Positions 7,088-14,004 of a stretch of DNA of 21,001 bases are shown here, in pieces. The stretch's first letter is position 1. Each line of letters starts with the position of its first letter. The position numbers were made by a program, and so were the translations under genes. Origin of the DNA: an uncultured Bacilli bacterium (GTDB lineage: Bacteria > Bacillota_I > Bacilli_A > RF39 > UBA660); NCBI GenBank assembly GCA_947630515.1, contig CANRHY010000002.1:1-21001 (forward strand), read 5' to 3'. The notes under the pieces were generated by a model, which saw only the letters and a list, made by a program, of their open reading frames with translations, had not been told where the DNA came from and did not search any database.

Positions 7088-7840
7088 ATGGAGAGTAGAT
7101 ATATAAGTATTCCTATTGATAGAGAAAAGTTAGAAAAAGCTATGAATAATTCTATTAGTAAGGAAGTAAATGTTAGGGAAACTAAATCTTATAATATTGA
7201 TTTAGAAGAGTTAAAGAAAAGGATTACTGTTATAGTAACATGCGCAGCTTTAGCACTTGGTGTAACACTTGGGTCTAAGAGCGTAGTAGAGCACATCAAT
7301 AATCCACTTAGAATGGATAACTTATCAAGAGAGATTGCTACTATATATTATGAGGGAGAATTAAAGGGGAGTCTAGCTCCATCTATTGCTTCACAAAATG
7401 CAGTAAGGTTAAATGATGGGTCACAAAACTTCTATTATAATCAAGAAGGAATTGCAAAAGATTTAATTAAAAATTCTATGATTAATGGTAGTGTTGATTT
7501 ACAACTTTTTGATTATAATTTAGGTAGTGTTGTAAGTGATTTTGGAATTAATGCTGATAATAAAGTGGGAATAGGTGGAAGAAGTAATATAGATAGTGTA
7601 ATATTTTATCTTAAGAGTTATGCAAGTGGAGAGTCTGGAGTTAGTTATACAAGTGAAGAGTTAAGTAGCGTTTTAAGTAATATAGATAATTTTGAAGATT
7701 ATTTAGTAAGTCGTGGTTATGTAGATAAAGAAGGTAAGGCTTCAAAAGAAGAGTTTATTAAAGCATGTGATAATAATGCAGAAGCAATAAGGGATTTAAT
7801 TGGAAGTATAGAAAATAAAAAAACAGGAGGACTTAGTTAA
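7088..7840 (+). CDS. Hypothetical single-pass membrane protein
   Basis: I do not recognise this 250-residue protein. An N-terminal cytoplasmic stretch of about 45 polar residues leads into one hydrophobic segment (residues about 46-64, ITVIVTCAALALGVTLG). The remaining 185 residues are polar, rich in S, N, D and G, and probably lie outside the cell. They have no cysteine pair or known repeat. AGAGGG precedes the ATG. The stop codon overlaps the next start (TAATG at 7838-7842), so the two proteins are probably made together and may work together. Type II membrane orientation is inferred from the positively charged residues (KKR) before the segment. Confidence 0.6.
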   Translation: MESRYISIPIDREKLEKAMNNSISKEVNVRETKSYNIDLEELKKRITVIVTCAALALGVTLGSKSVVEHINNPLRMDNLSREIATIYYEGELKGSLAPSIASQNAVRLNDGSQNFYYNQEGIAKDLIKNSMINGSVDLQLFDYNLGSVVSDFGINADNKVGIGGRSNIDSVIFYLKSYASGESGVSYTSEELSSVLSNIDNFEDYLVSRGYVDKEGKASKEEFIKACDNNAEAIRDLIGSIENKKTGGLS

Positions 7841-8079
7841 TGGAAGTAGAAACAATAGAAATAGATGGTAAAACATATATCGAACTAGAGCAAATTGATG
7901 TAGATGGTGTTACTTATGCATATTTAAGTAATAAAGATGATAGTAGTGACTTTTTAATTCAAAAAATAATACCTAAAGATGGAGAAGTTTATTATGAGGG
8001 ATTAGAAGATAAAAATGAGTTTGATTTAGCTCTTATGCATTTTGCTAAAAAACATAATGGAGTTTTAGAGGATAACTAA
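7840..8079 (+). CDS. Small acidic protein, possibly DUF1292-like
   Basis: This 79-residue protein is acidic and predicted to be mostly beta strand. Its pattern (IDGKTYIEL, VDGVTYAYLSN, DDSSDFLIQKII, DGE, EDKNEFDLAL) resembles the small DUF1292/YrzB-type proteins of Bacillota, but this is a recollection of pattern, not a firm match. The start overlaps the stop of the preceding membrane-protein gene by one base, which indicates coupled translation; GGAGG stands a few bases upstream inside that gene. No function is known. Confidence 0.55.
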   Translation: MEVETIEIDGKTYIELEQIDVDGVTYAYLSNKDDSSDFLIQKIIPKDGEVYYEGLEDKNEFDLALMHFAKKHNGVLEDN

Positions 8080-8185
8080 GGATTAATTTTCTTGGTTTTT
8101 CTTTGTAAATATTTGTATACAAAATAATATAATACTAGAAATATAAGTGTAATTGTGTTTAAATTATAATAGGAAGTGATAATAG
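8080..8185 (+). promoter_or_regulatory. AT-rich intergenic region with a weak promoter
   Basis: TATAAT at 8128-8133 has a TTGTAA 19 bases upstream (8103-8108). A second TATAAT at 8165-8170 is too close to the start codon to leave a leader. No convincing terminator for the preceding pair was found. Confidence 0.3.
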
Positions 8186-9385
8186 TTGAAGAAGATTTTT
8201 GGATATATTATACTTGTTATGTCTGTTTTTGCTATATTTATATTTAGAGCTAGAGCAGAAGAGGTAAATATAGATGACGTATTAAGTAAGTATGAAGAGA
8301 AATTAAAGAGTAATTTTAAAGAAAATATAAGTGTAGAAAAAGATGAAGGAAAGATTACAGTAAAAGATGAAGAAAGTACTATATTAGAGTATACATTAGA
8401 AGATAATATTATTTCAAGTGAAGTTACTTTAGAGATAAATGAAGAAGATATAGGAGATATTTTTAGTTCTGTAGTAGTAGCGATGTATCACCAAATTTTG
8501 TTAGATACTATAGCAGAGGAAAAAGGGTATAGTGAAAGAGAGATAAGACTTTTTTTAGCCAAAGATTGGGAAGAAGCAACTATAGATAATAATGGATATG
8601 AAATTAAAACCTCGAGAGAACTAGATGAAAAAGTAAAAGTTTCTTTTAAAGTAGATATTGATAAGTTTAAAATAAGTGCAGTATATAATAATGTAGAAGC
8701 TCCTACATTAAAGTTTAGTGATATCTTAGAAAACTCTATTTCTATAGGAGCTTATGTTGATTTAGAGAAAGTTAAAGAGGAAATAGAAGAAGAGGTAATG
8801 GTAGAAATTTACCGTTCAGTTGATAAAGAAAATTATGAATATATTGGTAGTATTTCTGCAGTAGATATAAATAATGATAATTCTTCTTTTACAATTAGTG
8901 ATGATAATTTACTTTCTAATACTACATATTATTATAAAGCAGTAGTAGAGTACTCTCAAAATTATTCTCAAATTTATGAAGTTAAGACTAAAGAAGTATC
9001 AGAGAATGTTATTAGTTTATATTTAGTTAGTACTAAAGATGGCGTTCTTATTAATATTGAAGCAGATGTTTTAGATAATTCAAAAGTTAAGATTTATAGG
9101 TCAAGTGATAATAATGATTTTAAGTTAGTTAATGAAACTACAATATTAAATGGGGAAGCTACTTTTTTAGATAATACTGCTAAAGTTAATGAGTCATATT
9201 ATTATAAAGTAGTTATAAATGACGAAGAAAATGAGTATGAAAAGATAGATGCAGTTAAGTTTGTAGGAGAAGTAGAAGTAGAAAACCCTGATACTGGAAT
9301 AAAGAATTATATTTTTATTGGGGGTATAATAGCTTTAATTGGAGTGGTTTTACTTGTAATTGTAAGTAAAAGAAAACATTATTAA
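8186..9385 (+). CDS. Secreted FN3-like protein with C-terminal NPDTG sorting signal
   Basis: The 399-residue protein starts with a signal peptide (KK, hydrophobic core, probable cleavage after RARA near residue 25). The mature part begins with an acidic helical region. Two similar beta-rich domains of about 90 residues follow. Each shows a V.IYRS(V/S)D, YYYK(A/V)V pattern typical of fibronectin type III-like folds (near 200-295 and 300-362). Residues 367-371 are NPDTG, followed by a hydrophobic segment and the charged tail SKRKHY. This is the architecture of a sortase substrate with a non-LPxTG motif. The start is TTG, with AGGAAGTGA about 10 bases upstream. It is probably displayed on the surface. 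Ligand unknown; no sortase is in the window. Confidence 0.75.
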   Translation: MKKIFGYIILVMSVFAIFIFRARAEEVNIDDVLSKYEEKLKSNFKENISVEKDEGKITVKDEESTILEYTLEDNIISSEVTLEINEEDIGDIFSSVVVAMYHQILLDTIAEEKGYSEREIRLFLAKDWEEATIDNNGYEIKTSRELDEKVKVSFKVDIDKFKISAVYNNVEAPTLKFSDILENSISIGAYVDLEKVKEEIEEEVMVEIYRSVDKENYEYIGSISAVDINNDNSSFTISDDNLLSNTTYYYKAVVEYSQNYSQIYEVKTKEVSENVISLYLVSTKDGVLINIEADVLDNSKVKIYRSSDNNDFKLVNETTILNGEATFLDNTAKVNESYYYKVVINDEENEYEKIDAVKFVGEVEVENPDTGIKNYIFIGGIIALIGVVLLVIVSKRKHY

Positions 9386-9390
9386 TAAAA

Positions 9391-9421
9391 GAAAAAATAG
9401 TTATTTATTAGCTATTTTTTC
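9391..9421. terminator. Bidirectional terminator between convergent genes
   Basis: A perfect 10-bp stem (GAAAAAATAG at 9391-9400 with CTATTTTTTC at 9412-9421) with an 11-base loop. T-rich sequence follows on both strands. It overlaps the 3' end of the minus-strand regulator gene. Confidence 0.7.
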
Positions 9422-9595
9422 TTTTTCTTCTATATTTTCTAATGCAAATTCAATACATTCATTTACTAATCTATTTATAGATAGATTACTTTTTACAGAT
9501 AGTTCTTCTAATTTTTGTTGTGTTGATAGTTTAATTCTTATTGTTTTTAATACTGATTTTTCGTCAGTAGCATTAGGTAATTTAAATTTTTTCAT
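9401..9595 (-). CDS. Ribbon-helix-helix (CopG/Arc-type) regulator
   Basis: The 64-residue protein has the layout of a small RHH DNA-binding protein. A basic N-terminus leads to a short strand (KTIRIKL), whose alternate residues normally contact the major groove. Helix A (TQQKLEELSVKS) follows, then the turn NLSINR and helix B (LVNECIEFALENIEE). It is of Arc/CopG size, and such proteins act as dimers, often repressing their own gene. AAGGAG precedes the ATG. No toxin gene follows it, so an antitoxin role is not supported. It is divergent from the large surface-protein gene, and palindromes in the shared intergenic region are likely operators. Confidence 0.75.
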   Translation of the reverse strand: MKKFKLPNATDEKSVLKTIRIKLSTQQKLEELSVKSNLSINRLVNECIEFALENIEEKEKIANK

Positions 9596-9624
9596 ATGTT
9601 TCTCCTTTTATTTAATTATATATA

Positions 9625-9652
9625 GTTATAATACAATTTGTAAGTAACACAA
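9625..9652 (-). promoter_or_regulatory. RHH gene promoter with palindrome in the spacer
   Basis: On the minus strand TTGTGT (9647-9652), a 16-base spacer and TATAAC (9625-9630). The palindrome TACAA-T-TTGTA (9632-9642) sits inside the spacer, where a bound repressor would block RNA polymerase. Confidence 0.5.
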
Positions 9653-9655
9653 AAA

Positions 9656-9713
9656 GTAATACATTTTTCTTTAATTATATGTTATAATAATTGTAGTACA
9701 ATGTGTAATACAT
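9656..9713 (+). promoter_or_regulatory. Promoter and candidate operators of the surface-protein gene
   Basis: TATAAT at 9683-9688 is the likely -10 element; its -35 region is poor. The palindrome TTGTA-G-TACAA (9691-9701) covers the expected start of transcription. GTAATACAT occurs twice as a direct repeat (9656-9664 and 9705-9713), one copy at the -35 position and one just downstream. Another TATAAT (9713-9718) is too close to the start codon. Confidence 0.45.
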
Positions 9714-9731
9714 ATAATAAAGGAGTAGTGT

Positions 9732-11414
9732 ATGAAAAAGAAGTATATAATAATAAGTATAGTAAGTGTGTTAGTATTAGCTATAGGAGTGAGTGTAAGT
9801 TATTTTATAGCTAAAATAAGTGGAGAAGGTAGTCAAATAAGTTTAAAAGTAGGAGAGTTATCTATAATATTTACAGATAACCAAGAAATAGATGGAAATA
9901 ATATAGATTTAAATTGGAGTGATAGTAAAGAGTTTAGTGTAAAAAATGAAAGTAAAGATATCTATTATTATAATATAACAATAGATAATCTATATAATGA
10001 TTTTGTAACAAATAATTTAAAATATAAAATAAATAGTAGTGATGGTTATGATATGGAAGATTATGAGGCAGTACCAAAAGGCACTGATGAAGAAAGTATA
10101 ACGCTAGCCGAGGGGATAGAAATAAAAGATAAAGAAACACATACATACACAATAGAATTTAAATACTTTGAAGACCCAGTAGAAGACCAAAGTGAAGATA
10201 TGGAAAAACACTTTAGTGGAAAGTTAAATATAACAAAGGGAGAGAAAACAATATTAGTATCTAATTTTTCAGAAAAAATGAAAGAACAATATCCAGACAC
10301 TATTGATACAAAAAGAGATAATTTCAATACAACAATAAGAACAGCAAGTGCATATTATGAAGATGGAGATTTTATAGAAAGTGAAATTGAAGGTGCAACA
10401 AGTTTACAAAATAAAGTATATTATTATAGTGGTGCAGCAGAAGATAACTGGGTATCATTTGCAGGCTACTACTGGAGGATAATACGTACAAATGAAGATG
10501 GAAGTTTGAGATTATTGTATGGGGGATTAGAAAGTGATAAAGGGAATAGTACTGAACAATATATATCTAAATCAAGAGCATTTAATCGAGAATATAAAGA
10601 TGCAATGTATGCGGGAATTAAATATGGAACAAGTGGAAATTTAAACAATAATAGAACAAATCAAACAAATAATGCTACAATATTAGGAGAAGATAACACA
10701 GATGACGAAAAAACCTTAAATGGCTGGTATAAAGCAAAAATAGACTTTAGCAATGATAAAGAAAATAAATATTCAGACTATTTAAGTAAAACAGCCATAT
10801 ATTGTAATGATAGATCAGTACTAAATAATAGTTATAGTATGGGTGGCGATTTTTATTATGGAGCGGCTTTGCGATTAGTGTGGATTGCGGCAGCCGAAGC
10901 AGGTGTTCCAACAAGCGATTCAATTCGTCCTTCATTTCGATGTGGTGTGGGCTATAACGGAAATTATATAGAGAGTGCACAAAACCAAAATGATAAGTTT
11001 AGCGGAACAAATCCATTAGCTAAATTAACAAATCCAATAGGCTTAATGACAGCAGACGAAATAGCATATGCAGGAGGTCTATATAATGGAAGAAATGATT
11101 CGGCATATTATTATTTAACAGCAGATAGAGATAGTGCGACAGGCGATTCAATATGGTGGACAATGAGCCCATTCGAGTTTTCTAATCAAGAGAACGTAAT
11201 GATATTTATTGTAGGTGGTAAACGTGAATCTGGAAGAATAGCAGGTACGTTAGGTAGTTCTTATGCTGGTGATTCGACTGACATTGACTATCCAGCGGTC
11301 CGCCCAGTGATATCCCTAAAATCATGCCTAACCTTATCTGATGCAAGTGGAACTGCAGACGACCCATTTGTAGTTCAACCAATAAGTGACGAATGTGCAA
11401 ATTCTAACAATTAA
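9732..11414 (+). CDS. Large surface protein: camelysin/TasA-like N-region and DUF6273-like C-terminal domain
   Basis: This 560-residue protein begins with a basic N-terminus and a hydrophobic segment (residues about 5-28), a signal peptide or anchor. The next 150 residues (SGEGSQISLKVGEL, FSVKNES, a YYYNITIDN stretch) resemble camelysin/TasA-type secreted proteins. The C-terminal part (about 225-555) has the features I associate with DUF6273, a C-type-lectin/formylglycine-enzyme-like fold: WRIIRTNEDGSLRLLYGG, CNDRS, LTNPIGLMTADEIAYAGG, WWTMSPFEF and AVRPVISLK. Four cysteines lie in this domain and could form disulfides outside the cell. AAAGGAG precedes the ATG. Bases 10861-10960 are 52% GC, far above the neighbourhood. 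It is divergent from the RHH regulator, which probably controls it. Family members are common in uncultured gut Bacillota; ligand unknown. Confidence 0.7.
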   Translation: MKKKYIIISIVSVLVLAIGVSVSYFIAKISGEGSQISLKVGELSIIFTDNQEIDGNNIDLNWSDSKEFSVKNESKDIYYYNITIDNLYNDFVTNNLKYKINSSDGYDMEDYEAVPKGTDEESITLAEGIEIKDKETHTYTIEFKYFEDPVEDQSEDMEKHFSGKLNITKGEKTILVSNFSEKMKEQYPDTIDTKRDNFNTTIRTASAYYEDGDFIESEIEGATSLQNKVYYYSGAAEDNWVSFAGYYWRIIRTNEDGSLRLLYGGLESDKGNSTEQYISKSRAFNREYKDAMYAGIKYGTSGNLNNNRTNQTNNATILGEDNTDDEKTLNGWYKAKIDFSNDKENKYSDYLSKTAIYCNDRSVLNNSYSMGGDFYYGAALRLVWIAAAEAGVPTSDSIRPSFRCGVGYNGNYIESAQNQNDKFSGTNPLAKLTNPIGLMTADEIAYAGGLYNGRNDSAYYYLTADRDSATGDSIWWTMSPFEFSNQENVMIFIVGGKRESGRIAGTLGSSYAGDSTDIDYPAVRPVISLKSCLTLSDASGTADDPFVVQPISDECANSNN

Positions 11415-11420
11415 ATATCC

Positions 11421-11453
11421 AAGGAATATCTTAAATACATAGATATTCTTTTA
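11421..11453 (+). terminator. Intrinsic terminator of the surface-protein gene
   Basis: An 11-bp stem with one G-U pair (11421-11431 with 11441-11451), a 9-base loop and a T-rich tail. Confidence 0.7.
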
Positions 11454-11501
11454 TTTATTTTCAATTATTATTAATGTTTGCTATTATTTAAAACTAATAT
11501 T

Positions 11502-11510
11502 TGATATAAT
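11502..11510 (+). promoter_or_regulatory. Extended -10 promoter of rarA
   Basis: TGA directly precedes TATAAT (11505-11510). No good -35 hexamer stands at 17 bases; TTGCTA (11478-11483) would give a 21-base spacer. Confidence 0.5.
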
Positions 11511-11533
11511 ATACAAATGAAGGGAGAACTAAT

Positions 11534-12841
11534 ATGTCTAGTTTATTTGAAGATAAAACTGAATTTGAATATCAACCACTTGCTGATAAAATGAGACCGA
11601 CATCTTTAGATGATTTCTATGGACAAGATGCAATAGTCGGAGAAAATAGTCCTATAAGACTAATGATTGAAAATGATAAAATAACTTCAATGATACTATG
11701 GGGTCCTCCTGGAGTAGGAAAAACAACACTAGCTAAAATAATTGCAAACAAAACAAACTCAAGTTTTCATGAACTATCAGCAGTAACATCAGGTATAAAA
11801 GAAATAAAAGAATTAATTGAAATATCAAAATTTAACAAAGCAAATAACAAAAAAACAATAGTATTTGTAGATGAAATACATAGATTCAATAAAACACAAC
11901 AAGATGCATTTTTGCCTTACGTAGAAAATGGAGACATAATCCTAATAGGCGCGACTACAGAAAATCCATCTTTCGAAGTAAACTCAGCCCTTTTATCAAG
12001 AAGTAAAGTATATGTACTAAAAAGCTTATCAAATGAAGACTTACTAAAAGTATTAAAAAGAGCAATAGAAAAAGAATATAAAAATGTTTCAATTGATGAA
12101 AGTTCTCTTTTAATAATATCTTCTTATGCAGGAGGAGATGCCCGAACTGCATTAAATACTTTAGAAAACGTAATAAATCTTACTAAAGAAATTAAAGGTA
12201 AAAAGAAAATAACTAAAGAATATTTAGAAAAAATATTACAAAGTAAAACTTTTTTATACGATAAAAATGGAGAAGAACACTATAACTTAATAAGTGCATT
12301 ACATAAATCAATGAGAAATTCAGACCCAGATGCAGCAGTATACTATTTAGCTAGAATGCTTGAGTCTGGTGAAAATCCTTTATACATAGCAAGAAGGCTT
12401 GTAAGATTTGCTTCAGAAGACATAGGACTTGCAAATAAAGAAGCACTAACCCAAGCACTAAATGCATATAATGCAGCCCACTATTTAGGTATGCCTGAGT
12501 GTAACGTTAATCTTACCCAAGCAGTAGTATATTTAAGTGTAAGTCCAAAATCAAATGCTTTATATGTAGCTTATGAAAGTGTAAAAGAAGATGCAATAAA
12601 AACAATGGAAGAAAAAGTTCCTTTGCATCTAAGAAATGCAACTACAAAACTAGATAAATCCTTAGGATACGGAAGTGGATACATCTATGCACACGATACA
12701 GAAGCAAAAATTGCAAAAATGGATTGCCTTCCTCCATCACTAAAGGGGAAAAAATACTATCACCCAACTACAAGTGGACAAGAAAAAAATATAAAAGAAG
12801 TACTTATAAATATAGAAAAAATAAAAAATAGTTTGAAATAA
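11534..12841 (+). CDS. rarA: Replication-associated recombination protein A (RarA/MgsA), AAA+ ATPase
   Basis: RarA is a clamp-loader-related AAA+ ATPase that acts at stalled replication forks and with single-strand binding protein. The sequence opens with the typical PLADKMRPTSLDDFYGQ. Walker A GPPGVGKTT lies at residues 57-65, Walker B VFVDEIHRF at about 111-119, and sensor I in IGATTENPSF. The SRSKVY region and GGDARTALNTLE (sensor II) follow. The C-terminal tetramerisation domain shows DPDAAVYYLARMLESGE, RRLVRFASEDIG and the closing YHPTTSGQE. The 435 residues are full length. AGGGAGA precedes the ATG. trpS follows in the same direction from its own promoter inside the end of this gene. 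Confidence 0.95.
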   Translation: MSSLFEDKTEFEYQPLADKMRPTSLDDFYGQDAIVGENSPIRLMIENDKITSMILWGPPGVGKTTLAKIIANKTNSSFHELSAVTSGIKEIKELIEISKFNKANNKKTIVFVDEIHRFNKTQQDAFLPYVENGDIILIGATTENPSFEVNSALLSRSKVYVLKSLSNEDLLKVLKRAIEKEYKNVSIDESSLLIISSYAGGDARTALNTLENVINLTKEIKGKKKITKEYLEKILQSKTFLYDKNGEEHYNLISALHKSMRNSDPDAAVYYLARMLESGENPLYIARRLVRFASEDIGLANKEALTQALNAYNAAHYLGMPECNVNLTQAVVYLSVSPKSNALYVAYESVKEDAIKTMEEKVPLHLRNATTKLDKSLGYGSGYIYAHDTEAKIAKMDCLPPSLKGKKYYHPTTSGQEKNIKEVLINIEKIKNSLK

Positions 12842-12860
12842 AAGATAAGTTTAGTATAAT
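12833..12860 (+). promoter_or_regulatory. trpS promoter overlapping the rarA stop
   Basis: TTGAAA (12833-12838), a 16-base spacer and TATAAT (12855-12860). The -35 element is formed by the last codons of rarA. No T-box leader or terminator lies in the 20-base gap to trpS. Confidence 0.6.
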
Positions 12861-12880
12861 TAAATAAAGAAGGTGAAAAA

Positions 12881-13882
12881 ATGAAAAGAATTTTAACTGG
12901 CCTTAAACCAACTGGGGACTTAACTTTAGGAAATTATATAGGAACTATAAGACAAATGGTAAATATGCAAAATGATTACGATTCATTTTTGTTTGTTGCA
13001 GATTTACATGCCCTAACAGTATATCAAGATCCTAAAGAATTAAATGAAAGAATAAGAAAATTTATAGCAATGTATCTAGCATGTGGAATAGATCCTAATA
13101 AAAATACAATATATATTCAATCAGAAAATGAGTACATTGGAGCCCTTTCTTTTATACTTGAGTGTAACACTTACTATGGTGAAGCATCACGTATGATACA
13201 ATTTAAAGAAAAAAGCAAAGAAAATAAAAATTTCTCAGTGGGACTTCTTACATACCCTGTCTTAATGGCGGCTGATATTCTATACTGTGATGCAGATTAC
13301 GTTCCAGTAGGAATAGATCAAAAACAACACGTAGAACTTGCAAGAGATATAGCTATAAGATTTAATTCAAGATATGGAGAAACCTTTAAAGTTCCAGAAC
13401 CATTAATAACTGAAGTAGGTACTAAAATATATGACCTAAAAAATCCTACTAAAAAAATGAGTAAATCAGAAGAAAATCCAGGAGGAGTAATAAGTCTATT
13501 TGACTCACCAGAAGAAGTAAAAGCAAAAATAATGAAGTCAACTACAGATAGTGAAAATTCAGTATATTATGATATAGAAAACAAACCAGGGATATCTAAC
13601 TTACTTACTATTGCATCCACTCTAACAAATAGAACTATAGAAGACATATCTAATGAATATAAAGATAAAGGATACAAAGAATTTAAAACTTATGTAGGAG
13701 AAGTCACTGCTAACTTTATAGCTAAAATACAAGAAAAATATAAGAAAATCATAAATAGTGATTTACTAGATAAAGTACTAGATGAGGGAATAGAAAAATC
13801 AAGAAAATTAGCTAAAGAAAAATATGAAAAAATGATATTAAAAACAGGAAATACAAGAAAAGATATCACAAAGTTACAATAA
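12881..13882 (+). CDS. trpS: Tryptophanyl-tRNA synthetase
   Basis: This class I synthetase charges tRNA-Trp using ATP. The 333 residues are full length. The N-terminus has the family's GLKPTGDLTLGNYIGTI, where TGDLTLGNY is the HIGH-type motif. YPVLMAADILYCDADYVPVGIDQKQHVELARD forms the tryptophan and dimer region, and KKMSKSEENPGG holds the KMSKS motif for ATP binding. The C-terminus has the usual short helical domain ending in RKDITKL. AAGGTGA precedes the ATG. Unlike many Bacillota synthetase genes it has only a very short leader, so no T-box control is visible. Confidence 0.97.
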   Translation: MKRILTGLKPTGDLTLGNYIGTIRQMVNMQNDYDSFLFVADLHALTVYQDPKELNERIRKFIAMYLACGIDPNKNTIYIQSENEYIGALSFILECNTYYGEASRMIQFKEKSKENKNFSVGLLTYPVLMAADILYCDADYVPVGIDQKQHVELARDIAIRFNSRYGETFKVPEPLITEVGTKIYDLKNPTKKMSKSEENPGGVISLFDSPEEVKAKIMKSTTDSENSVYYDIENKPGISNLLTIASTLTNRTIEDISNEYKDKGYKEFKTYVGEVTANFIAKIQEKYKKIINSDLLDKVLDEGIEKSRKLAKEKYEKMILKTGNTRKDITKLQ

Positions 13883-13900
13883 AAAAATAAAAAAAATTGC

Positions 13901-13929
13901 TTGAAAAAATTTAAAAAATGACATATAAT
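13901..13929 (+). promoter_or_regulatory. Strong promoter of the MATE-kinase gene
   Basis: TTGAAA (13901-13906), a 17-base spacer and TATAAT (13924-13929). Transcription should start near 13936, giving a leader of about 70 bases before the ATG at 14005. Confidence 0.7.
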
Positions 13930-13943
13930 TTAATAGTCGCACA

Positions 13944-13991
13944 GCTTAAAAAGCGTATAAGAAGACCAAATTATACGTCTTTTTTTGGCCT
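13944..13991 (+). promoter_or_regulatory. Terminator-like hairpin in the MATE leader (candidate attenuator)
   Basis: After the promoter, GCGTATAA (13953-13960) pairs with TTATACGT (13971-13978; one G-U) around a 10-base loop and is followed by seven Ts (13980-13986). This is an intrinsic terminator placed before the ribosome binding site AAAGGAGG (13992-13999). AGACCAAA (13963-13970) can instead pair with TTTGGCCT (13984-13991) in 7 of 8 positions, using the loop and the T run; that would exclude the terminator. An upstream GCTT/AAGC hairpin (13944-13954) also competes for part of the stem. No leader peptide start is seen. It could instead terminate transcripts from upstream. Confidence 0.5.
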
Positions 13992-14004
13992 AAAGGAGGT
14001 AAAA

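Noticed and set aside
8103..8145. dif-like site between 8079 and 8186
   Set aside because: On the minus strand the two arms partly resemble the Bacillus dif half-sites (about 7 and 8 of 11), but the central spacing is 8 rather than 6 bases, too weak in AT-rich DNA.
9401..9595. Antitoxin of a toxin-antitoxin pair
   Set aside because: The RHH protein has antitoxin-like size, but no small toxin gene lies next to it; it is flanked by a convergent secreted-protein gene and a divergent surface-protein gene.
10840..11340. Diversity-generating retroelement target
   Set aside because: The C-type-lectin-like domain and composition shift suggest it, but no reverse transcriptase or template repeat is in the window and the patch is not enriched in AAC/AAT codons as adenine mutagenesis would require.
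9934..11400. Several minus-strand open frames inside the surface-protein gene
   Set aside because: They lack ribosome binding sites, have low-complexity compositions and lie wholly within a well-supported plus-strand gene.
13918..14004. N-terminal extension of the MATE-kinase protein from an ATG at 13918
   Set aside because: This ATG overlaps the spacer/-10 of the promoter and has no ribosome binding site; the extension would be translated from the hairpin leader. The ATG at 14005 has AAAGGAGG at the right distance.
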